Assembly: GCF_023973825.1 (NCBI RefSeq)
Contig: NC_090118.1
Location: forward strand, 975,001 to 1,039,000
From: Plasmodium brasilianum
Lineage: Eukaryota > Apicomplexa > Aconoidasida > Haemosporida > Plasmodiidae
Length of the DNA stretch: 64,000 nt
Direction: 5' to 3'
Under the pieces are notes generated by a model. The model did not search any database. It saw only the letters and a program-made list of their open reading frames with translations, and was not told where the DNA came from. How positions within the stretch are numbered: the first letter of the stretch is position 1; every line of letters starts with the position of its first letter. Position numbers and translations under genes: made by a program. Positions 21,391 through 39,100 of the stretch are shown piece by piece.

Positions 21391-23558
21391 TCAAGTTTCT
21401 AAATTGTTGATAGCTCTCAAAATGTATTTGCCTATAAAAAAGAAGAAGGGTAAGATAGTGGATATGAAAACTGGGGAAGTGGTGGGCGTTATCAATGGTA
21501 TTACGACTTGCTTGTATGCATACATATACGGTATACACGTGTTCATAAAAATATCTATATATATGTATGGGCGTGTGCGCATGTGCCGGAGTGTTGACAT
21601 TTTTACCGTATGTCTCGTCCTTTAGTTTATCCAAGTTTTCGATGATCGTTTTTACAATTAAATTTCTTTCCTTTCTCCTGCACGTTGTCAGCAACTTCTG
21701 CATCATAAAATTACCATAGCAGTCTTTACAAATGTTTATAATGTTTTCATTCCTGCGAATAAATGACGTAAAATAAAATAAAATAAAAAAGAAAAAAATA
21801 AAAAATTATGTACAGAGCCTAAGAAGTCCATTTCCCATCGCCCATCTCTAAATGGAAAAACCATGAGCAAGCAAAGAAAAAAGTACACCCACAAAGTATA
21901 CACCAATTGTTGCATTTTTAACGTGGCTCTGCATTTTGTTCTTACCCCTCCGAAATATCATTTACGATTTTCTTAATAATCTTCTTTTTGTATCTATACT
22001 CTTTTTTGAGTAAAATCTTTTCAATTATATTGCTGTATAGAAATAAAAATAATAATAATAATAATAATAAATAAATAAAATGAAGCAAAGTGAAGAAGAA
22101 TGAAGTAGAATGCGGCAGAATGAGGCATAATAAAATATTTACTCTACATTAACAAGGAAAGCCGTGCATCTCTGTCGGCACTCTGTGCTTGGCTTTTGGT
22201 CAATTTATTTTTATTTCATGTATCTCTATATATTTCATTATGTCCGCTTCAGATTTTTCCTTTATTTTTATCTTTATATGTATGCTGTTTCCACCCTCCT
22301 ACCTCTATTACAGCACAAGATCATGCTTCTTTATTATTTTCTTTTTTTTTTTTTTTTTTTATCTGTTTTGACAAACTTACCAGGCGTACTTATGGGAAGA
22401 GAGCTTGTAAATATCATTCACTATTTCATCAGTGATAATAAACCTAGCTGTATCATCTGAGTACTCGAAACATTTTTGAATAACATAATTTCCATATCTG
22501 TTTTTTATAAGATGAATTTTCTTAATAATTTTTTCATTTAATCTCTTTATTTGTTGTATATTTCCAATTTCATATATTCTTTGCACTATTCTACATCCAT
22601 AAGCATGTGAACTTAAAAAAGGTAAATATTCTTCTATAATATTTATGATCATATCAATATTTTTTGATGGTAAAACTTCAATACATTTCTGTATAACATG
22701 ATTACCATTTTGATGACATATATATGCGATTAGATCATCTTGTAATTCTTTAAAAATTTTGCATTTATATTCATCAGATAAGGACTCTAATGATTTCTGG
22801 ATAAGTCTACATCCATATGTATGTAAGGCTAGAAAACTTGTATGTTTCAAAAATTCATCCGTAAAACGTTCTTTATATTTTTCGTCATTTAAGTCATATA
22901 TACTTTGAGCTACATAACTGCCATACACGTCTGGACATAAAGATCTTGCGTCTATTAAAAGAGAGTTTAATATTATTTGTTTTTCTTCTGTATCATTTTC
23001 TTTAAGCTTTCTAATTATGTACTCACACCCATTTTTATGAAAGCACAAGAAAAATATATCATCCATTACTTTGTTTAGGTCTATTTCTCTTTTGTCTTCG
23101 TGTTCTTCGCGTTCCCTTTTTCCGCCTATGCCAGTACATACAGCATCACGTACATCAGTACATAAGATAGTACATATATTTTCACTTTTTTTTGCTGTTC
23201 CTTTTTGTGCTCCTTCTTCTTCCGCTTTTCCTTTTTGACCTTTCCCGTCCCCTTCTGATGATATTTTTTTTATGACTTGTTCAGGAAATTTTTTACCATT
23301 TTTCAAATTTGGAAAATTTTCAAGACATTTTTCATTTCGCATGGAATAGACCTCTTCCTCATTTAAAAGGGAGATTTGTTCTTCCGTTAAGGTTTTATTA
23401 AAATACAATATTTCTTCATTCGATGAAGGGATGGCATCATAAAAGGTGGAGCAAGAGTTCAACTTTATCGGCTTGTCATATTCTTCTTTAAACTCGAAGT
23501 TTGGCTGCATATTTTTTAAGTCGCTTATGTACGTTTCGTCGAAGAATATTGTTTTCAT
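21391..23558 (-). CDS. PUF2: Pumilio-family RNA-binding protein PUF2, 4 exons
   Basis: Exons 23558-22381, 22032-21946, 21752-21607 and 21431-21391 join in phase (2, 2, 1) to 483 residues, about the size I recall for PUF2. The first 150 residues are acidic and unstructured. From about residue 155 tandem Puf repeats follow, each with the helix pattern G-x-x-x-I-Q-K (HKNGCEYIIRKL, YGSYVAQSIY, YGCRLIQKSL, NGNHVIQKCI, YGCRIVQRIY, YGNYVIQKCF, HKYACNIIEKIL, YGNFMMQKLL), ending TYGKYILRAINNLET. Family role: sequence-specific 3' UTR binding and translational repression; in Plasmodium PUF2 holds gametocyte and sporozoite transcripts silent. Exons 2-4 are short and would be missed by frame-only calling. 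The first ATG is 23558; upstream sequence is a TA microsatellite. It is head-to-head with DHFR-TS. Confidence 0.95.
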
Positions 23559-29183
<5,625 letters not shown>

Positions 29184-29625
29184 TAGCGGTTAGGATGCCT
29201 GAGCAGGGCATGTGCATGTAAATGTGTATTTATTTTTTTTTTTTTTTCTAGTTAAAACGTAAAACGTATATTATGACTTGTTCAGAAAAAAAAAAAAGAA
29301 AAGAAAAAAAAAAAAAAAAGTAATACCTCCCCAGTAGTAAATATATGCGTACATAAACATACACACACATACAAGCGGACATATAAAAACATCAGCATAA
29401 TTCATGTAAGAAGAGGAGTTAAATTACATGACCTATGAAAACCCATTTTGCTATTTTTGAACCGCGCGCCTCAGATGATATGACAAAAATGCCTCTAATC
29501 GTAAAAGTCCACTTACGATTTATTGAAATTGGAGAAGTAAAAGTTTTATATTTTCCTCAAATGGCTGTTACTTAGCTATTTCCGTTGGCTAATTTTTAAT
29601 TTTTTCCCCCCATTACAAGGGTGTA

Positions 29626-29671
<46 letters not shown>

Positions 29672-30097
29672 TGTATCAATGTATGTATATATATATGTAT
29701 ATGCTATATGTGCACATATTACATAAGTATAGAGAAGGCACAACAACACAAGAGTTGGTGGAAAAAAAAGCGAAATAAAAGAAAAGTACGCAAATGACAT
29801 TTAGTTCTTGTTTTAGTTATAGCTGCTGTGATTGTAGTAGTTATATATATATATATTTTATTTTTTTTTTTATTTGCCTTTGTGTAGCAATTATTTTAGC
29901 TTGTGAACATTTAAAGGGGAAAAAAAATTGAGCAACAAGCACTTTGCAGAAATAAGGATGTCTGTTATAACGTTTAATGTTAAAATGGTAACGTATACAA
30001 AAAAAGTTTAAAAAAAAGAGTAGAAAGAAATAAAATATAATAAAGTAAATTATAATTGCGTAAAATAACAACATAAAAGAAAAATTATAAAGTCTGG
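29184..30097. other. convergent intergenic region with hairpin
   Basis: The region lies between the DHFR-TS stop and the LETM1-like 3' end. It contains poly-A/poly-T (29229-29318), (TA)n (29632-29668) and a GC-richer patch (29459-29560). Within that patch an 8-bp perfect inverted repeat AATCGTAA/TTACGATT with an 8-nt loop lies at 29497-29520. Both strands of the patch are open for 28 (+, from an ATG) and 46 (-, no ATG) codons and read like protein, so a short exon cannot be excluded. A structured RNA or transcript end is the other reading. Confidence 0.4.
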
Positions 30098-33000
30098 TCA
30101 ACTTCGCAAGGATTGTAATGTCCCCTGTATGCGTACATAAAATATATACACACATACATACACACATACATACACACATACATACATGCATACATACATG
30201 CATACATACATACATACATGCATATATATAAATATAAGCTAATACAAATTATACTGCAAATTACTTTCGTTTCAATTCAACTCTTTATACTCACGACGTC
30301 ATCGGTTTTCTCTTCTTCCGGATAGAAATATTCATCCTAAAAAATAATCGCAAAAATGAAATGAGAAAAATTTAACGCGGCATATGGTCAGTAATAGAGC
30401 GAAACGTATAACTTGTAGAGAAATATGTCATTATTCTTTTTTTTTTTTTGGATTTTTTTTTTTTTTTTTTTCTCGGTTATGTGTATAAAAGGAGCATTAC
30501 CATTTCTACTTGTTTGTGTGCATTCAACTCGTTTATATGTTTTTCAATATGTTGGAGTCTTTCGGACATGTTTTTTATTATTTCATTAATATCACCTAAA
30601 AAATGGGAAGAATGGTATAAAACGGTTAAATTAAACAGCGGCACACTTAAAATCGCAAAATGCGTAAATGTGAACAACGCAATAATTTATATGATATATT
30701 TCGTATATGTTAAATAAACGCGTAGTAACATTTGTCTACTAACAGGACTGTCTCTTCTCGGCCAAGTCGGTCAATGAAGTGAAGGCAATCTTTAGTTCGC
30801 TAGAAGGAAAATGGGAAAATAATATGTGGTACGTCAAATAAGCACGGGATGGAAACATTGCGTGTGCATAATGATACCGATCAAAAGATACAGAAGCATA
30901 GATAAACACACAGAAGCATATGCAAGAACATAAAAGAACATAAACGTTGGCATAATCGGAAACATAGAAAAGTGGGAAGGGGGGACAAGGTGTCACACAA
31001 ATAAGATGTTTGCACCGCTATTCTACTTACTTGTGCTGCAAATCACAAATTTGCCTTAACATGTTTAATTCATTTTGCATGTATTTATTTTTTTTAAGAA
31101 AATTCATTTTGATCTTATTCTCCTTGTTCTCAATAACTTCTTCATTAGTTTCTTTGTTAATATTTTTTTTAATTTCTAGTTCTTTCATTTTTAGATCGTC
31201 CAATTTTTCTTTAGCTTCCTGTATTAGTTTCTGTTTATCATCTATGTTTCCACTTTTTGTAATATTTTCATTATTTAAACTACAACTTGTTTTATCGGTG
31301 TCCTGAATATCCATAATTGCATGTGTAATAACTACACACCTAATATATAGAAGTAAGATATATGGAACTTCTTTAATACTAGCTAATTCTAACCATTGTT
31401 GTATTTGTATTTTCATTTCTTTTTCTGTGATATTGTAATTCATTCCTCTATCTTTGCATATTTCTATCAATGTATTCTTTTTTAAATTATCAACCCCTTC
31501 ATAAATTAGTTCTCTGTCTTCTCTTTGTAGTCTTAAAAAATGATGCCTTAATTGCAAAACAACATGATAATGCATTCCATATGGTTTCAATCCAAGTAAA
31601 TGGCATATTGTTTGTAATGTTTTTAAGTTCATCTGATCTAGTACAAAATCATCTTTAAAAATTTTAGCTATTTTTAATGTATCTGCTACACTTAAGAATG
31701 GATTAACATCTTTTTCATCTTTATTAATAAGTTGTTGATGAAATTTATTTAAAATTTTTTTTTTTTTATCAGAATCTATACCTATATTTTCATTTAATTG
31801 TTTTTCTTTCTCCTCAATTAATTGCTGCAAAAATTTGGCTAGCTGTTGTTTTGCATATAAATTTTTTTTTATTTTATTAAAATTATCATCATTATTTTTA
31901 AAAGTTGATGGCAATAAGTCAGGATAGATTTTCAAAAAAAGAGGAAGTAGAAACTCAGCAAAAGGTATTATTATAAAAAAGGAAAATGGAATTAATTTGA
32001 ACATATCATTCATTGTTCTGATTAATAATTTATATTCAGAATATGACAATCTATATCCTTTTAATCTTTTAATAATTAAATTTTTTGAAATTTTCATATT
32101 TGTTAAAAATAAAAGAATACCTGTTTTAACCCAAACAATCGTATGCTTTACATTTTTTTTCAAATCTCCATAATACACTCTTAACATCGATGGCTGTAAT
32201 ATTATAATTTTTATTTGTGCACACGTTGTTTTTATAATTGAAAAAGCATATTTTAATCCACTTGCACTCTTTTTACAAATTTTATTAATTTTGTTTTCAC
32301 TATCATTTGTCTTCAATTTCTTCTTCTTTATCATGTTAATCATAGTAGCATGTTCTTCATTCCCCTTTCCCTGGTTTTCCAGGTCATGTGCGCTGTTACT
32401 ACTATTGCTGCAATTAGCATTACTGACTACGTGGCTATCCATATTGTTTATTCCATTCTTCGCCTCTTGGTTCGTTTCGTGGTTCGTTTTGTGATTCGTT
32501 TCGTGGTTCGTTTTGTGGTTCGTTTCGTGGTTCGTTTCGTGGTTTGTTTTATTTCCCATTATACTGTTCTTATGATGTTCCCAGCTTTCGTTCAAAGGAG
32601 AAGGCACCTTCTGTGTACGTCCTTTTTGATCCTCCGCCATTATTAGTTCTTTACGTGTTTCAATATTACTACCGTCTAGTTTTACTTTTTTTTGCTCTAT
32701 ATTCTTATCTGTTTGGGCGCTTTGATATTTTGTTGAAAACGATTTTTTTATTATACTATTTATTGTGAAGTGCTTCCCTTTTGCTAATATCCATTTGTTT
32801 ATCCTTACTGCCGCTTTGTCATAGTTATGACTTATTCTGTTGCTAAATAAATTTGCATCTATCAAACAAAGCGGATTTTGCCACGTCGATGCAATACTAG
32901 CAGTAGTACCAGCAGTTGAAGTAGCAGCCGCAGTAGTAGCAGCAGCAGTAGTAGCAGCCGCAGTAGTAGCAGCAGCAGTAGTAGCAGCAGCAGTAGTAGC

Positions 33001-33186
33001 AGCCGTAGCTGAACATAACTTCCACGCCAGTCTTTTCCTTCGTTCCTCGTTCACATCATTATAATGGACTGTATTTGCATTGCTTGCTTCTATAATTTTA
33101 CTATAGCTATATAATTTTTTTTTTAAATCCCCATGTCCACGTGTTGAGAGGAATCTGTATGTTACTTTGATTGAGCGCAGTCCCAT
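30098..33186 (-). CDS. LETM1: LETM1-like mitochondrial inner-membrane protein, 5 exons
   Basis: Exons 33186-31031, 30799-30744, 30595-30501, 30336-30295 and 30124-30098 join in phase (2, 1, 0, 0) to 791 residues. The start MGLRSIKVTYRFLSTRG looks like a mitochondrial targeting sequence. Residues about 60-95 include an Ala/Thr repeat, and about 220-240 Thr-Asn-His-Glu/Lys repeats. The LETM1 core spans about 330-620: ILQPSMLRVYYGDLKKNVKH, SEYKLLIRTMNDMFKLIPFSFFIIIP (membrane span, about 385-425) and the ribosome-binding-like helices LLGLKPYGMHYHVVLQLR and TLIEICKDRGM. The C-terminal exons are coiled coil. Family role: cation/proton exchange and volume homeostasis of mitochondria. The last two small exons are less certain; the frame could instead end near 30280. 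Introns 2-4 are short with pyrimidine-rich acceptors; the last is filled by a TATG microsatellite. Confidence 0.9.
32895..33010. repeat. in-frame GCAGTAGTA repeat (Ala/Thr)
   Basis: About a dozen GCAGTAGTAGCA-type units within the LETM1-like gene encode alternating Thr-Thr-Ala-Ala-Ala blocks after the targeting sequence. Confidence 0.9.
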
Positions 33187-33608
33187 TTTTCTTTCTCTTC
33201 TTTTTATGATTTGCTTATTTTCCCACCTTTTTGCAATTATTGACCTACCTTTTATCCCAGTTATATACCTTTTCTTTTTTCTTTTTTTTTTCCCCCTTTT
33301 TGGCTTAAAAAAGGAATGTGGCAAAATAACGAACAACAAACAAAACAGTCATTGGGGTTAGAAGTAAGTATGTTGACATTACAACATTATTATCATAAAA
33401 TTTTGTGTACATATATATATTGTCTTCAAATCTTATCATCTCACATTTTTTAAAATTTATAACGTTCCATTCATTCTTTTTGTATTTTTTTTTTTCTTTT
33501 TTTCATAATTTAACATGCACACATGTTCATATATTTATATGGCCATGTATACATATATAAATGTAAATACATCCTTAACAGTTAATATAAAAAAGGCCTG
33601 ACTCTATT

Positions 33609-33639
<31 letters not shown>

Positions 33640-34510
33640 CTTATCACATTTAGTACGAAAAAGGAAATATGTATTATATACCGTTAAATATATGTATATA
33701 TATTATGATTATATGTACACATAACCATTGTTTTGTAAGTCCATGCGTGAACATTACAGTGCTCGGTTGGTATATACTAATCAGTGTATCACCTAATCAA
33801 AACATGCAAATTTTACATGAATTATTAAGTATAAGGACATGTATAAATAATATAATAAAATATAATGTATTATAACACAACCCTATACTATACATTGCAA
33901 TATATCGTAAAAAGGTACTCAATTTTGTGCCAATTCCTTGTCACAGAATACCACAAAAACCAACTAGCAAAATTAACATGTACAGCAATAACATTAATCT
34001 TACCCATTAACAGTATATTATACTTCTATGAAAACCGTTGTAACGTATATGACATATATATGTACATATGTTAAAAAAGAGAAAAAAAAATTTTCATTAT
34101 GTACATAAATTTATATACGCTGCTTACATGTGCGTGTACATAAATATATATACATTATTGTGTACACGTTCATAATTCTACATACACTAACACGTACCCG
34201 CACATATACATACAAATAAACATGTACATATTTAAAATTTGTATTCTTACATTTATTATGTAATAACTCAGCCAAGATATATTCTAAGTTAATAATGACG
34301 ATGTTAGCTTTTTAACTTCCTCATATATTTTTGCGCAGTAAAATAAGAAAATTTTCAATATATTAAAATTTCTTATTATTATTTTAACAGAAAATAAAAA
34401 AAAATAAAAAAATAAAATAAAACATGCAAAGAATGTTATTCTTCAAAACGTTATATAGAATTTGAAAATTGAAAAAACGCCTATGGGTACATCATTAAAA
34501 AAAAAGGGTA

Positions 34511-34546
<36 letters not shown>

Positions 34547-35881
34547 TGTATGTATGTATATATATGTAAACGAACGATACGTAAAAGAATAACTAAACAG
34601 TAAGAGGTACCTTACATGCATGAATTACTTTACATACGAATGATTGTATATATGTATACATATATGTATATGTTCCCCTAATTATACGCATACGTGCAGC
34701 CGCCAATTGATAATATATCATACTCGAGAAACGACGTATTTTTGAGGATGTATTTAATTATGTACGTTTTTCAAATAATCACGGTTTGAGTGTCACTTAT
34801 AATATTATCTATTTTTATTTATTATTATTTTTTTTTTTGTAGTATAATAGTGTAGCACAAACAAACAAATTGGTAAACGCATACATATATTTAGTATACA
34901 TGTATTATATATATAAATATGTACATGTAAATACAAACATATAAATGCATACATGTATGCACTTTTATATGTGAGTTACAAATGTACAAACTCTAAGATA
35001 GGAAAAAACTCCTTCATATCACAATTTTTTCGAGAATAAAAAATAAAGATTATAATAAATATATAATAGCAATGGGAAATCATCAATAATGATTTTTTTA
35101 AAAGAAAATAAAAACAAAACATTGCATACACCACTTATTATGTAGGAAAATAAAAGTTTGCTTTTTTTTTTTTTTTTCCTTTTATTATTTTATTTGTTTT
35201 TCCTTTTTTCTTTTTTTATGTAAGCAGTATTTGAGCTGTACCATTTCATTAAATACTGCGTATAGGTAAGCAGTGAGTATTCCTACAGTTGTGCGCGTGT
35301 AGGTATGCATTTTTCACGCAAATTCATAGGTCCATTACGTCCATGTGTACCTCCTTCCGTGTGTATTATTTCATGTATGTACAAAATGAAAGTTTAAAAG
35401 GAATGCTGTATAAACTTATACATATATATGCATATACATACGTACATACATACATACGTACATACATACATACGTACATACATACATACGTACATACGTA
35501 CATACATACATACATACGTACATACATACATACGTACATACGTGCATACATACATACATATATATATATACATATATATATGTGTGTAAATAAGAGAGAT
35601 CAAGGAACACCCACATATCTGTTTCATTCTATATCCATTACTATTGCTATAACAAATTTCAATCACTAAGTTAAGCGCTCCTAAAAAAAAAAAATTATGA
35701 GACGTGTTAAAAAGAACAAACAGACTTTTGTAAAGTAGTAATGTCTATTTTATTTAGGAAAAAGAATGTTAGGTGTGATAAGAGAATGTGTATAAAATCA
35801 AAAGCTCGGAAAAAGTATGAAGAGTAATTCGACCACTTAATTAGGAATATATATTCATATATACATGTACGTATGTGTATG

Positions 35882-35915
<34 letters not shown>

Positions 35916-36168
35916 GATATAGATATATATGTAGATATAGATATATATATGCATACATGTTTGTATATATGGGACAAATGTGTAGTACTGATATCACCGC
36001 AACACAGTCACTGTTAAACTGTAACAGTAAGAGCAAGGCGACGAATATGATAGATATAAAACATGCCGGATAAAATAAATAATAAAGCGGTAAAAAAGGA
36101 AAGCAAAGAAGGGGAACACAAAGTACTGGAGTAAAGTACGGGTGCAACGAACGGGAAAACCAAAAAAA
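33187..36168. other. divergent intergenic region LETM1 / VPS13-like
   Basis: About 3 kb of AT-rich sequence: a 31-nt poly-T run (33609-33639), (GTAT)n at 34519-34560, CATACATACGTA repeat (35430-35545) and (TA)n at 35885-35912. Two frames at 33669-34074 are not protein-like. It should contain both promoters; I see no recognisable element. Confidence 0.55.
35430..35545. repeat. CATACATACGTA tandem repeat
   Basis: 4-bp/12-bp microsatellite of CATA and CGTA units, about 115 bp, upstream of the VPS13-like gene. All frames through it are artefacts. Confidence 0.95.
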
Positions 36169-39100
36169 ATGACTCTGCTGTTACGCCTGTTCAAGTTTGT
36201 TATCAACAAATGCAGCTATAGTAAATACATAAAGTCAGTTAGAAATGTTTGCATAAACAACATTAAACATATCATTTTTCAGGAAATCGAATTGAATCAA
36301 TTCTTTGTTAACTACTTTAGTAGTATAAAGCTAGATAAAAAAAAAAAAAAAAATAAAAAAAAAAAGGACAAAGCAACAGGTGACAAAAAGGAAAATGTAG
36401 TGAATGACGATATTACTAAAGTGAGTAAATTTTTTAGTAAGTCAAGAGAAAAATTTATGAATTATTTAGTATACTTAAATTCCTTGAAAGATAAAGAATG
36501 TAAACTACTAATTAATATATGTTATATTGAAAGAGTGGAAGTAGACTGGAGAAGCAGAGCTGGATCCCCTTCCTTTTACAATGGGTTAACTGTTCATATT
36601 GAAAATGTTTTCGTAAGTATAAAGTTAGTAGAACAAAGGGAAAGGAGCGCTCAGTGTAGTACTTACTATAGTCGTAGCTGCAGTTGTAGTAGTAGCTGTA
36701 GCTGTAGTAGTAGTAGTTATAGTTTAACTTCCAATGATTGTGACAGCAGTAAGAAGGGCATACCTTCAAAGGGCGAACTGCCAAAGGATGTGCCAGAAAG
36801 GAAAAGGAAAAATCTTTTTTTTGTAATATTTTTTTCTGTAATATTTTACTTAAGTATTTTTAAGAAATTATTGAGCTTGGTTTATGTGCTCTTTAAATCT
36901 CTGTTTCATGTCCCAGCAAAATATAACGTGACTCAATTTTTGAAAAATTTATTTTTCAAAATCGTTTTAGAGCATTTGCTGTGTATTGATGTAAATAATA
37001 TCAATATAGTATTTGAAGACAGCTTGTATAACGATGGTGGAATGAAGGAAAAAAAAAAAAAAAAAAAGGAAAAGGAAAAAATGGGAAAAATGGGAAAAAA
37101 CGAGAAAATCCAGCAAAGCGGGAAAATCGAGAAGAACGAGAAAAACAAGCAAAACGAGAAGAACTAGAAAACCAAATGAGAACGAAAAAACAAAATGCTT
37201 CTCTGTTCTTGTCCCTTCTTGTAAGGAATATACACATAGACAACTTCACGTATATTCAGAGCAGAAAGAACGAAGCTAACGAAGAGTTAGAAATAAAGCG
37301 AAATGGGAAAATGAATATGATTAAGAGAGCAAATGTAAATGTTGATGAGTTGTTAAAAATAGGTGTAAACAATTTTAGTATTCATCAAGATTCTAGAAGT
37401 CAGCATATAAGTAACAGTAATATTCACGTAAGTAAAACAGCATATAAATTTTTTTTTTTTTATAACATAAACTTTGTACATAAGAGAAGGTGTATACTGG
37501 AAAATACTTGTGTGGCATGTATTATATCTAAGGACAGGACGAAGAAAAATGTGTTACTAAGTTTTTTATCTCCATGCATCCATTTCAACCTTTTAAATGA
37601 CAGCAAGAATAACATGTACGAATTGTTTTTGTTTTTGTATAAATATTTTTACACGTTTCGTTTGATGTGTCAAGGGGGGAAACGGATTGCCAACAGGCGT
37701 AGCAGTCGTTCCAGCCGTCAGCAGAAGTTGCAGCCATTGTGCAAGTCGTTGTCAGGGACCCTTCCCTTGTCGTGTAATAAAAAAAATGGCTCTAGTGGAT
37801 TCAATGGCTCTAATGGATTCAATGGTTCTAATGGATTCAATGGCTCTAATGGATTCAATGGCTCTAATGGATTCAATGGCTCTAATGGATTCAATGGCTC
37901 TAATGGATTCAATGGCTCTAATGGATTCAATGGCTCTAATGGATTCAATGGCTCTAATGGTTCTAATGGCTATAATGGATCCAGTGGATTCAATGGCTCC
38001 AGTTGCTGTAATGCCTCTAATGGATTCAATGGCTCCAGTTGCTGTAATGCCTCTAATGGATCTTCTTCCTACGGAGGGGAGCAAAACATCGAAGAAGGAA
38101 GTGTTAGTAGAATTGACGGGAAGAAGACCCCAACGAATGAACATGACTGTGGAAGTGAACTGAGACTTTGCAGAAGTAGTCCCAGAATGAATAAACGAAA
38201 ATATGCACATAAAATGAGGAAAAGGAAATATTTTGAAATAGATATAAATATAGATAAGTTTATGGTGAGTTACCTATACAGTGCTAGTGACTACCTCTTC
38301 TGTTATTACAAAAATATGAGCACCTTTTTATCCATTAAAGAAGAAAAGTGGATTCATAAAAGGAAAATGAAATGTCTGTACACAATACAAGATTTTATTT
38401 TATTTGTTGATCTTTTTTTTGTAACAGAATCGTGTTCTAAATTAATTTTAAGTTTACACAGGAAAAAAGACAAAGTGTTCATCTTTAACAAAAGGTCTTC
38501 ACAAAATAAAATTGTTTATAATAGAAATCATGAAAATAATTTTTTATTAACAAATGGGATATTTCCACATAGTTCAGTTAATAAGTATAGTGTTAGTGAT
38601 AAGTCCAAGGGGAAGAGTAATCACTGCCTTTATGTGAGGATGGTAACAAAAAGAAGGAAACATCGTGAAACTTATAATAACATTAACATACAAATTGAAA
38701 GCATTAATTTAATTATTGAAAAAATTGATAAGTTCTTTGAGCTAGTTGATAATATACTTGAAGTGGATTTATTTGTTCTTCACTATTTGCTGGAAACAGA
38801 GGATGGTCAAAAAACAAAGGAACAAAAATATATTATGAACAGGAATAATACTCCTTCCATTAATGTAAGTACAAATATTAATAGAGGGAAATTAGAGCTG
38901 AAGAAGCGTAACACACCCTCCTTTCTTGTATGTTTTGATACTATTTCTTTATCATATACAAGGGAAAACTCCGCGTTCGTAAAATCCTTGCCGCGCAATA
39001 ATTTTTTTTTTGTGAAAAGGGTAAACAGTGAGCGCAGCATCTACAATGACAGTAACATCTGCCATCACAACGACTTCCGCTATAATTGGACTACCCGGCA

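Noticed and set aside
33669..34074. Two adjacent plus-strand frames of about 69 codons
   Set aside because: Composition is that of background AT-rich DNA with no splice-consistent extension and no motif.
36142..36168. Start of the VPS13-like frame nine codons upstream
   Set aside because: The upstream start is GTG; the first ATG, in an AAAAAATG context, is at 36169.
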